The notes beneath the pieces were generated by a model. The model was not told the DNA's origin. It searched no databases and was given only the letters and a program-made list of their open reading frames with translations. A stretch of DNA of 64,000 nt from Litomosoides sigmodontis (lineage: Eukaryota; Nematoda; Chromadorea; Rhabditida; Onchocercidae): the NCBI GenBank assembly GCA_963070105.1, contig OY718806.1:6469865-6533864 (forward strand), read 5' to 3'. Of this stretch, positions 12,201 to 23,148 are shown in pieces; within the stretch, counting starts at the first letter, position 1, and every line of letters starts with the position of its first letter. A program made the translations under genes and the position numbers.

Positions 12201-15200
12201 AGTTGAACTCCTTTTGACAAGACTGCTGCTGGCTAGTCGTTGCTTGTATTAGCAGACCGAAACACGTTGTCTGGTCAAGTGATTAAAGCTAGTACTACAT
12301 TACATTTCAGATTGTTTTCCGTAAATGACAGCGGTGCTGTAACGATAAATGGTGATTTGTTGAGTGGACATTTTGGTGGACATCAAATGACTGTCATTGC
12401 CACTGATCATGGTGATCCCCCCTTTGAAACTCGAGTCAATCTAATCATTTATATTGAAAATGCTCTGCAGAGTGTATCGTCAACCTCCGTTAGTCTGTCT
12501 CATTATTTGCACTTAATGAAAAGCACACACCACTAGAGAACAAGTCAATTAGTTGCAAAAAAATCTTCCCTAGAAATGTTTAGCTGTAAAAGTTGCTCAA
12601 ACTTTCTGATTCTATTAAAGAGTAAGATGTAATTAAGATTAACCTATTAAAGATGTAATGAGAAACTCTCTAGGTTCAGCTGTCAACAGAATCAAGCCGC
12701 CCGGAGAGTATGAATTTAACGTCGATTAGTATCAATTCTCCACAAAACGTACGATTCACATTCAATCCCGCAGTGCCAGGTATTATGACGATTTAGAGAG
12801 GCATGTAAAACACAGTATGAAGAGAACAACTCAAAGTCCAAGCTATGCTGTTGCGCGAATCCGGCCAAAAGCGCCACCGGTTAATAGGAATCATGGGAAT
12901 TACTGTTAATAATAAACGTGTTGTCAGAAATCGCTTTTGCAGTGACCACACAAACAATAGCAGAAAACCCAACGTTGCGACTTGCTCCCGTGTTCGATCC
13001 ATCTAAGATTGCAGTTACTGTGAAAGAAAATCAGGCAAATATTGAACTGGTCAAGCTCCACGCTTATTATACGGATAACAAACCTGGAAACATCACATAT
13101 GTTATGCTTTCCGGAGATCCATCTCTCTTTAAGTATATGTTTGATCCTTATTTCTTTTCATTGTGCATGATCGACTTTAAGGGTAAATTGGAAATTTCAT
13201 AGTTTTATAATTTATATAAAAAGCGTCTGTCTCAGCATAGCATAAGTGCATGACTTTCAAACGAAAAACGTGAGTATCAGCTTCAACGCTTACTTCTGTA
13301 TTAGCTATTTTAAAATCTAGATTAGTCATCAGCCCCGTTGCGGAACAAGAATCAGTTACTCCTAAATATTTACAAACGACTTTATTTACAAACGCCAACA
13401 AGATTACACGAATAAAATTTGAGTGATCGACGAGTCCATTGCAGTGTAAACAGTTTTACCGGTGCTCTCCATTTGCTCCGTTCGTTAGATGTGGAGGAAA
13501 AAGCGTCATATGAAATTCAAGTTGGTACCGCTGAGGTTCGCTTGTTTCTGTTTTCGCAAACAAAAATTGTATTCAAATTTAACTGAAAATACCTTGCTAA
13601 ATTTTGGAAAAGATACAAGGGGGATATTTTAGGCGGCTGTTTTCTTCACAGAGCCAAATTTTCCGTATACAGCCTTCGTTAGTGTAGATGTCCTAGATGT
13701 AAATGATTGGATACCAAACTTTGAACTTGATAGCTATCAATTTAAAGTGGATGCAAACGCCACACTTGGCACAGCTATTGGCCAGATTGTGGCACACGAT
13801 CAAGACAGAACTGTAAGTTCTTTGGAAAAATTATTTTTATTGTGATTTGGCAAATCGCAACAGATTTACGTACATGGTTCTTTACTATTGGGTTGCAAAA
13901 AATTTTGAGAGTGTTTCATTCTTGATCGCCGCTTTGATTTCCAATAGATAATTGCAAATTTTTGTACATCTTAAAAAACTATTTCAAGCAAGAATAAACT
14001 TGAAATGAAACGAATGGTACTCAATTCTCATGAAATTATTTTTTCAGGTGCCGAATAACGAAATTCATTATCGGATCAAAGAAAGCAGCACCAACGAATC
14101 ATACATCAATGTAGATTCTAGAAGTGGCTTGCTAACTGTCAAGAAAGACCTTCATTTACTTGCGAATAAAAAAATTTCGGTAACTTATCAGACCTAGCTT
14201 ACAAATCTGTAACTAGTGATTAGATTTCCAGATGTATCATTTATGCGATTTCTGATCTTCAAAATATATCGTTTCAGCTAAATATAGAAGCAGACGATGG
14301 TGGCACACCAAAACAGTCCAGCGAGACTTTCGTTTTAATTGATGTTGAACCCGAAGAAGTTACTACTTTGGCGGAAACTCCATCAACGTCGGATTTCTCG
14401 TCTTCCAGAAAAGAAATGGAATTCTTACAACAAAATTACTTGTGAGTTCACGACAGATTTATAAATGAATACTAGGGTGAGGAAATTGACAGTATGTGAA
14501 GGGAACCTTTTTCAGGCCCTCTCAGATTAAAAATCAGTTTAGTTTCTGAAATCCATTTCAGCACTGCTCTACCAGAATCAGTCCGTCCACCACATTTATT
14601 GCTTGCTTTACCAGTGCTTAACAAATCGGCAAATAAACGTTCCATAACTTGTTCAATCATTTCCGGTAATTACGGTGGTAAGATAAACTATCCTTATTCT
14701 GGAGAACATTAAGAACTAATTATAAGTTATGGAAGAAAATTCTTACTTTAGGAGTCTTTAGTATTTCAACTGGCCCCAAAGGTGGCTGTGAACTTCGAAC
14801 CGAAGCACAACTGGACCGAGAAACAGTAGAGTATTATCAATTAGATGTGAGCGTAAAAGCGGAACAACAAGTGGATCATGCAATTGTTCACGTGACTGTT
14901 CTCGATACAAATGACAATGCTCCGAAATTCATTTACAATAACGATGATTATGACGGATACTTTGCAGCATTGCCCACTGATGCCTCATCATTTGTTTTCG
15001 TCACCACAGTAAAGGTGACCTTCCTGATAATAGGGAACATCAAACTTCTTATCTCAAAATCTATCTGACCATTTCAAATATACAAAATTTTACTTCAATT
15101 CATAATTCAGGCTGAGGATGCCGATTTAGAAAACAACAGCATTGTTGTGTATTCATTGGATCCGTCTTCAATGGATTCAAAGTACTTCGCAATTAGCCTG

Positions 15201-17573
15201 ACCGGAGGAGAAATTCAAACAAAAATGAGTGCATCACAGATGACGGAAAAGAGTCGGAAAAATTATTTTATTTTTCGAGTTAGCTGTTGTTTATTCATTA
15301 ATCCAATATCTAATCAAACGCTTTAGTATCAGAACGATTATCTTCATTCTGTTAACTGTTGCTGGTTGAACTTACTATAATTTTCGTTGTATTTCGTGGG
15401 GATTTGGACGGTAGCTATAGATGGTCAGGAAGATATTACGACATATTTTTGGTACAACTTTGAGGAAAATGCTTTAGAACTTCTTTTCCCTACGTTTGCA
15501 AAAAGTAACTTTTTATTATGCACAACAATCTGTGAATCAGAACAAGTGAAGATCAAAAAATGATTTTTTCTTAATTAGTTAACTCATGAGAAATAGCTTC
15601 TTATTGAGCTTTTTCACTTTCTTATTTTTCTTCAAATGTGGATTAAAAACATTTCTTATAGTTTTAAGAGATCAGTTTCGATATTTGTTGTCAACTGTAG
15701 ATGACCGGTCATTGATGATTTTTCCGAAGCTTTGGTTTCTTTAGTGAAACTTGAACTACGACTGCTCCATGCTTTCATCAATAGTTAGTAGGCGTATGCT
15801 AAACCACTTCGAATTTAGATAAAAAAATCATTTCTCTAACATCTCTTCTTCATTCTATAATAAATATGAGTAAAACAGACAGCGAGTGATGAGTCATTGC
15901 TGAAAAAAGAACAACGTCATCTTTCTGTGAATTTATTTCAATTATCAGTTGGAGGAATGAATATACTTTGAGGTGATTGCTTGTGACTCTCCTCTCAGTG
16001 GAAAGAAATTGTGTTCCAAAGCGGAAGTATTCGTGAATATAATCAGTGACTTAAACCGATTCATTTTATCAGTTCTTAATACCGAAGCACATCATCTCAA
16101 GACTGCTGAAAGGGTAAGATTCATTTCAATGTGTTTATGCTATTGGAAAATAACAATTCACATTTTCTTTTACCAACAACCTTGCTACAATATAGGCAAA
16201 TGTTATTCTTAAATACCTAAATCCTTGCATGAATAATAAAATAAAAATGATAAGGTTATTCCGGATCACTTTTAGGAGATTGCAAATGCCTTGAGAGAAT
16301 TTACCGGCTCCTGTAAGTTGCTTTTTTTGGAAAACGTAGAAGAAAGCGAAAATAATATAAAAAAGTGGAAACACGTCGATATGCGCTGGTATGCTGTGAA
16401 TCCAACAACAAAAAGGAGCTGCGAAGTTGATGAGTACAGGTGAGAGTGTAATGTTGTAATTCACTGAGAAATGAGCAAATTATTGTGTATTTCCAGCAAG
16501 CTCTTCGATAACGCAACGATCATGGCAGTCGCTTCAAAACTGAAACATCGAATTGTTATTGATGAAATTCGTATTAACTTGAAAAGTGTGCTTGGCGAAA
16601 ATGCGCTGTTTTTTACAAATTTCAAAACTGCTTCTATTGGTTGGTGCCTGAAACTTTTTATGCCTTCTCATTTTGCAGTGAATGCAAGTTTCTGTGAAAA
16701 GTACAATTTTTTATAAACTTAATCCTTCAGTATTCTGGAAATTCTCATCAGATTTCCAGCAATGATTGTATTAGCAGTGGCGATAGCAGTCGGAGCATTC
16801 ATTGGAATATACGCCATATGTTTATGCTACGCACGGCATCGGATGAAGCAATATTCAAAACGCGAATATCCAAATATTAATCAAATTCCAAAATTTGGCA
16901 CCATATTTCTACCGAATCCACCGGTTGGAAGCTCTCATGATATGCTTTATGAAACACAGGTATACATCATTTTAGTTCTAATTAAAAAATTTTGCATGAA
17001 CCAGGCAAGAAGACGTAGTGTTATAGACAGGAAATTCAAGTTTTTGCAAAATTATTAGAAAGAATTTTTTTGTTAGGAAATACTTGCTGCACTTCTTAAC
17101 AACATGAAAAAATTTTTATTAACAGATGCTCGAGATGCCAATTGGAGAGGAGGAGAATATGGCCAAATTAAGGAATGAAAGTGGAATAACCGTTGATGCA
17201 CATGGGATATTCTCCAATAGGTACGATTCAGATGAACACAGTTACCATCAGAATTGTGGTCAGAATGCATTAACGGATAAAAGAAAGTTTTTTGCTGAAG
17301 AAAGCATGTTTGCAGTCAATAAACGAAACCGACTACACTTACAAAGGAGCAAGTATGCGCACTTTAACTATCAATTTAACTTTAAAATTCATTCAGTTAA
17401 ATATTTCTAATACAAGGATTCAATTTGTCTACTTTTTATAATTTTTTCCGGCATCTCATAAAAAAGTCACTGCTAGGAGTTTCATTGAAAGGTTTTTTTT
17501 GTTCAGGAAGATGCAGGGAATAATAATACCAGCTCCAGATTATCCTATGGATCAAAAGAAAAGTGTTTTTTAG
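9274..17573 (+). CDS. Classical-type cadherin superfamily receptor, protocadherin-15/Cad99C-like, 26 exons, complete
   Basis: Cell-surface, Ca2+-dependent adhesion protein. Exons: 9274-9423, 9652-9765, 9922-10068, 10164-10322, 10397-10546, 10840-11020, 11299-11417, 11506-11585, 11732-11858, 11943-12118, 12311-12488, 12674-12779, 12943-13132, 13445-13535, 13633-13812, 14048-14179, 14278-14441, 14562-14677, 14752-15014, 15111-15278, 15973-16113, 16276-16439, 16497-16639, 16760-16959, 17126-17349, 17507-17573. All phases agree and total 1310 codons. The protein has a signal peptide (1-22) and about eight cadherin repeats. Linker or strand motifs include DVNDNAP (~410), DVNDW (~680), LDTNDNAPKF (~904) and DRE-type motifs (SFDREEKALY, LDRETVEYY). 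A membrane-adjacent domain (~1030-1145), a span (~1147-1173) and a ~135-residue tail ending KKSVF follow. The family call is sure. The protocadherin-15/Cad99C resemblance rests on the juxtamembrane domain (NRFILSVLN, DMRWYAVNP) and is less certain. Weakest boundaries: exon 1 donor, exon 7 acceptor, exon 10 acceptor, exon 11 donor. Confidence 0.9.
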
Positions 17574-18407
17574 TAATATGTATTCATTTTCTTCTTTCTA
17601 GACTTCTGAATGGTTTTGAGATTCAAACATTCATTCATATTTATCACGTTATCTTATTTATTTTGCTAGAGAAGCCGTCCAAAGGAGTAGGCTTATTTTT
17701 TGTAACTTTTATTTCTCAGCTACTGAGTGAACCTGAAATCTCATTTCAATTCAGTATGGAGAATTAATATCATTACTATCACATATCATTTCTTGATAAA
17801 TCTTTATTATTCCAGTCTTTGAAATAGGAAGTAAATTTCCAAATGATTTCGGTACTTGAAAGTTTGCAATAACAATTATACTATTTCTAAAACAATAAGG
17901 TCTATTATTTCAACTTACGGTACTATACGTGCATACGAGGAAAAGCATGATGGACGTCAAATTTATATAAAATTTTTGATGCATTGTTTTTTTATTACCA
18001 TTTTCTGTAGTAACATCATGGTTATCGTTATACGTCAACTTCATGGTTATGCGCTTTTCCTTTGTTTCATGCTAATTTACAAAGTTGGTCGTATGTTTGA
18101 ATTGAAATTTTTTCTGAAATATCAGAAGTGTATTGCAGGAATTTAGAAACTCAAAGATTGTACAATTTTACAATCGCAAGAATAAACCAATATTTCTAAA
18201 AGAAGCTAAATTGAAACTCTGAAATTTTATGAAAACTGTTAGAAAACCTTCGAAATTGATCGGAAGTCAGCAACATTTTAAGCCGTTAGTTAAAGATCAA
18301 AAGTAAGGAATAGCGCCGCACAGATGAAATGCATTTATTATTTCATATTAATTTGTATATCGGACAGCTTGTTTTATATATTTTTAATTGCTATAATATC
18401 AATGTCA
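17574..18407. other. Tail-to-tail spacer between cadherin and small membrane-protein gene
   Basis: About 830 bases separate two converging stop codons. No exon is seen. The plus-strand AATAAA at 18181-18186 may serve the cadherin transcript, although it lies about 600 bases past its stop. The minus-strand AATAAA is listed separately. Confidence 0.5.
18334..18339 (-). terminator. Poly(A) signal AATAAA of the small membrane-protein gene
   Basis: A perfect AATAAA on the minus strand begins about 70 bases beyond the stop codon at 18408. Confidence 0.5.
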
Positions 18408-19424
18408 TTATTCCTCTGTTTTATCGTCCACTTTCTTCTTCTGCGAATCTTCATCTTCCTTCACTCGGGATTTTGCGCACATGCAGCACATGATCACTAC
18501 TGTTCCAGTTGACACCATCAGAGCCAAGTAGAGCACAATACCTGCTGACAAGACTGCAATAGCAAATGTCTTCTCCCAATTCTTTTGTGTTATTTACAGG
18601 AGCAATTATTAAAATTCATTAAACTTGGCTTAATTCTGTACTTAACAACCAGGTAGTAAATAGCAGTATTAACAGAAAGAAACCCATGAACTCAATCCGC
18701 TCGTATATGGGCGACATTGGTGAACTGGTCGACGGCTTCTGTTCGTCAGCCATAAAATTTCCGACCACTACATTTCCTGCTTTCCCCTCAGTTTCAAGCA
18801 TTTCTCCTTTCTCCACATCTCCCAATCTACATTACATTTCCAGTCACTAATCATTAATAAGTTGTTTAACTGATTTCTTGTATGTCAACCCTAATTTCCA
18901 TTTAGTAAGGAACAGGTAGCAATTATTTCAATGTGCTTTAGTTTCCAGACAAATCTTAAGAAGGATTTGAGCTTCAAAAAATATAAGCATCGAGTGAGTT
19001 GAGCGTTTTTATGATTATTTTTTAGAAGTTTTTGACTCCTTGAAATTATCAATTGTTAGTTATTTTTATTGAAATAAAAAAAGCGATCGAAGAAGGGAGA
19101 AAACTGGCTACTTTTTTCTAAATTATGAGAGCACTTACTCTGTCTTGTTATACTGAATATTGTAACCGTTCACTTCTGCACCTGTTGTAGATTGTGCTGC
19201 TGAATATAAAAAGGATTTAGTAATTAAAGAAATGTTTAAAGTCAAAGAATTGATCATTCCATCAGCAGGCTTGAAGAATGTTCCCAAGCTGTGTCGTAAA
19301 ATTTTCGATAAAACGTTTCACTTTTTCTACTGTGCCCACTCCTTTTCGGATCAAATAAAAATCAACCTATCAGGATTAAAAAAATGGCGACAGGAAGAAG
19401 CAATGAATGAAGCAGCCGCATCAT
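18408..19424 (-). CDS. Small signal-peptide membrane protein, family unknown, 4 exons
   Basis: Minus-strand exons 19424-19367, 19199-19139, 18826-18625 and 18581-18408 join in phase (1, 2, 0) into 165 codons. The N-terminus MMRLLHSLLLPVAIFLILIA is a typical signal peptide, followed by AAQS, a plausible cleavage region. A short polar ectodomain with an N-glycosylation sequon (NKT) follows, then a Ser/Pro stretch and a hydrophobic stretch (GFFLLILLFTTWLL). A second hydrophobic segment (FAIAVLSAGIVLYLALMVST) follows, then CCMC, a possible palmitoylation site, and a charged Lys/Glu/Asp tail ending DDKTEE. The last intron would be only 43 bases with a weak GTTTAA donor, so the joining of the two hydrophobic segments is the least sure part. 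Reading through that intron gives an earlier stop and a single-span isoform. I do not recognise the family. It lies between a cadherin and a GPCR gene, but no functional link is shown. Confidence 0.68.
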
Positions 19425-20576
19425 TGCAAACCAAATGATTAAAGTATTCTCAGTGAGAAGTATTTAATATTTTGATAAATAAACATTACATAGCTTTCTA
19501 TATATCCTGTTTGAGAAAGGAAGTGTAGCGGCTGCTTTATGGTAATCACAAATTTATGCACCCAAAATATTCTTCGGAGACTTTTTCTCTCCAGAAAAAC
19601 TCCAGATTATCGGCTTATAATGTTTTCGAACGTTCTTAACAATTTGTTTCTGAAAATTACTTTCAGTGTAGCAACGTATATTTTCTTCTCTACCGACCGA
19701 AAAAAACAATAAAATTGTCACGTTAAGGTACTGCGTTACATCAATATTGCAACACTCTAGTTTTTTGGCGATACAATGCATGTTGATTTTGCACGATTTT
19801 GCTCTTGAAGTTTTCAATTAGTTTTACACCTCAAAAATTATGAAAATTATTTATTGTCAAAGGAATGATTAAAAAATTATTAAACAACATTTATTAAAAG
19901 AAACGAAGGAGTGCAATTGAACATGAATTTATTGCAAGTAATGAATCGGCGGACATGAGTGAACAAAATAGAGTATGACAAAGTCAAATTTAAAAGACCA
20001 AAATGATTAGTAGTGATTTTTAAGCGGGAACAAGGAGGATTTGATATAGGGATTGATTATCCATAACGCTTAAGGCTTCATATTGTCTCATACGCGAAAT
20101 TACTGCTGACAACTGCGCTGCTATTGCCGCCACTGATTCCGCAATAGGTTTCATTGAGGAATATGGCGCATCAGATTACTGAAATTTGAGCATTAAAAAC
20201 ATTTATTTGCTTTTACTTGAACTTATTTATGAATATTTCCACAAGTTCCACAAAAAAAATATATATTTGGCAATATTTTTTTTGTGTTAGTTACTGTCTG
20301 AAATGATTTATTCTTACTCACAACAACTTCATTCTTTACTGAAAGCATTTATCGGGACGCAACAGTAAAGTACTTAGACTAAAATTTAACACCTACGATC
20401 ATTTCATCAATATGTGCAAAAAGCGTGATAGTTGAAGTTACTGGTAGTGAAACATTGTGTTAGAAATAATGTTAAAATAATACAACAAAATTTCGGTTGT
20501 TGTCGCTAATCGATCGGTAAGCTGAAACGTTCCTATTTGTTTTATTCAAGACGGTGGCTTCTGGTGGAATGCCCTC
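19425..20576. other. Spacer between two minus-strand genes
   Basis: About 1.15 kb of AT-rich DNA upstream of the small membrane-protein gene and downstream of the GPCR gene. It should contain the promoter of the former. No exon is supported. Confidence 0.5.
20541..20546 (-). terminator. Poly(A) signal AATAAA of the GPCR gene
   Basis: A perfect AATAAA on the minus strand lies about 30 bases after the GPCR stop codon at 20577. Confidence 0.55.
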
Positions 20577-23148
20577 CTAAATTAAAATCTTTTGCACATA
20601 GCCTTCAAACATTAAAATTACCCACTTAATATTACCAAATAATTTGGGCTGGAGAAAAGAGAATTTTGATGTAAAGGTGATCGTGACCTCTTGATGCCTG
20701 AGTGGTTGTTGTTCGTTAAAGGAAAACGTATACGTGTTTTGTTGGTTTGTCGAGATGGTAGTATAGGTTGTACATGGACGAAGAACAAAAATGAAAGCCT
20801 CTCGAAAATTATCATTTATCAGTGCGTATAAGATGGGATTTATACAGGCAGATGTCATTCCGACTAAGTGACAAAACAGATATCTGAAAATAGAATTGAA
20901 ATACTGTGTGGCTATATGATTACTGTTAAATTAATGCTGAATGGACTCGCTTCCTTAATTTACTGATTTTACAAAAGATAAGCTGAGGGATGATATGGAC
21001 GAGTAATTTCCAACGAACAAAATATACCTGTATTGTGAGAATTCGATTACGTCAAGGACATTGAGGACATTGTAAGCGTTCATTGGAAACCAAGCTACTG
21101 CATAAACCAATACTAATAGTAACAGTAACAGTAAAGCCTTTCTAAAAATCTCCATTTCAAAAGCGTTTTGGCATTCTCATAACTGCTCCAACTGAGCATC
21201 ATCAAAATGATTGCTTTGTCATCTTGAAATTTGAAAATACAATCCATGTAGTCAATCGAAACTGATAAATAACATTCTTGCACGTTATTTTTTTTTATCG
21301 CTCAGCAAATACTGCAGTTAGAATAAACAAACTGCTTAAGGAGATGAATTTGATTAAAATGGTAGAATAAGCTGAAGTAATTGTTCTTTGAAAATACATA
21401 ACCTGCTCCTTCGAGTCATAACTTGTCTACGCTGCTGATCGATCGTTGTGCTTACTTTCACACGCTTGCGGATAGTGGAACCAATTTGTATATAACTAAA
21501 TGCTAAAGCTGTAACTGGAAGCAAGTATTGGATGGCTAGTACTGAAAGTGTGTACGTACGTCTCGAAAATGGCAATCGATCCCAAGCCTTTTCGATACAT
21601 GTCTGCGGTCGCTTACGTCCACATATGTGAAGCTAAAAATCATCATCAACTTCAAATCGACATTTCGAAACTTTAAAATTGCATTTTTGCTTGTTGAAAA
21701 AGGAGTAAGAATAAAGTGCCTCAATCCACTGATTCTATGCTCAGTGTTTGCAGTTCCCCGTATCTCCGGATAACTTCACAATTCTTGTCTAATTTGATTA
21801 TCGAGAAAAAACTAAAAAGCAACTTGCAGTAGCATAAGTCAATCCCTAGCAATTACCAAAAAACGTTGCTTATAGTGATCACTGGCAGTGATTTCAAGGT
21901 ATGACTGAATTAAATTCATTAAATCTTATGCTCATCAGCTAAAAGCAGTAGTTTTTATTTCCATAATGCTTATTCTTCTCCTGTACTATACCAGAGCATC
22001 AATGTATGGTTGATTCCACGGCTCAAGCATCACGTCCTCAACAGTAACAGCAAAAAAGTAAGGCGTTGCAATCACAAGCGACGTTAGCCAAACGACGCAG
22101 TAACACATAATTGGAGCTGTTGCAGCAAGTTTCCTAGAAACATAAAAGCTAATTTTAAAATTACTTCACAATTTAACTTCCCGGAAAATCATTGAGAATC
22201 AATGAGAATTAATACTTGCCATTTAATTGGGCACAAAGTAAGTAAGACTCGATCCATGGCAATTAGCACAAGTGTCATGCACGATACAAACATATTTACA
22301 GCTTGTACCGAAGCTAACTAAAAATTCACGAATATAATCATATTTCACAAGCAGTTGAGTCTTCGTAATTAGCTGAAACTGTTCGCAGGCAAGTATAAAA
22401 ATTCACTGAAGATAAGAATTAACTGAAGTTCATTACAATAACTGTTTACAGTGGAAAACGTACGGTATAAGGTTGATGAGACAAAAGAAAAATAATTTCA
22501 ACTTTCCGTTTTGTCACGTCACAAACCATCGCCGTTTTTCATAGCTTTAAAAGCTTTCATCAATTTACAGCATTTAATTCTCCCTTTCTTTTTACCATTT
22601 GGAAAAACCAACCGTTTGACAAGCAAAACTGCCAAATGGCCAGAACAGATTTCTCGTAAGATAGAGTGTGACAGGAGCGGTGACAACACATAGTAAAAGA
22701 TCTGACATAGCCAAATTTGCAATAAAATAGTTACGTAAATTACGTATATGCGAAGTACGTAAGAATACGATGAGAACAATGAAGTTGGCTAAAGCTCCAA
22801 AGATACAAACAAGGCCGTATAGCAATAAAACATAGGTCGCGCCTCGATGTTGCCATAAGAAATTATTCTAAAAGTTGTATTAAATTTGAAAGAATAAATG
22901 AATAACAGGTCACTGACATGGAAGTAAATAAACATAAATATAGTCGCCATCTGAATTTTCAAGTTGTATATAATTTTAAAGCACAGTTTCAAAAGTCCAA
23001 AATTTTTGGATCCGTGTGATGTGCCGAGTAAAATTCGAAATGAAACTAAATTTACCTGAATATTATAAATTTCATCAAATTCATTACAATCTATATCCGA
23101 CCAGTTGCTTCGTGAGCCGTTTTTTGCAATTATCATCATTGACATCAT
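20577..23148 (-). CDS. Rhodopsin-family neuropeptide GPCR (NPY/NPF-receptor-like), 7 exons, complete
   Basis: Plasma-membrane G-protein-coupled receptor. Minus-strand exons 23148-23056, 22867-22613, 22317-22220, 22133-21992, 21632-21403, 21141-21028 and 20883-20577 join in frame to 413 codons. The start is the first ATG in the frame. The N-terminus has two glycosylation sequons (NGS, NWS). Landmarks: TM1 GALANF; TM2 NLAMSD; FWPFGSFAC before TM3 (Cys ~114, to pair with an ECL2 cysteine at ~201 or 209); MDRV at the end of TM3 (~137-140); Trp in TM4; Pro in TM5; AWFP in TM6; NPILY in TM7 (~327-331). A tail of about 80 residues follows. W-x-FG before the TM3 cysteine and the TM6-TM7 segment fit invertebrate NPY/NPF-type receptors; ligand and orthology cannot be fixed. 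Intron 3 needs a GC-AG donor (GCAAGT, 22219-22214), which makes the frame exact. DRV replaces DRY. Confidence 0.9.

Noticed and set aside
16135..16516. Long minus-strand frames across the cadherin juxtamembrane exons
   Set aside because: They are shadows of the plus-strand exons 16276-16439 and 16497-16639, which join in phase.
19232..19438. Plus-strand frame starting MFKVKELIIP
   Set aside because: It overlaps exon 1 of the minus-strand membrane-protein gene, which has a signal peptide and in-phase splicing; the plus frame has no partner exon.
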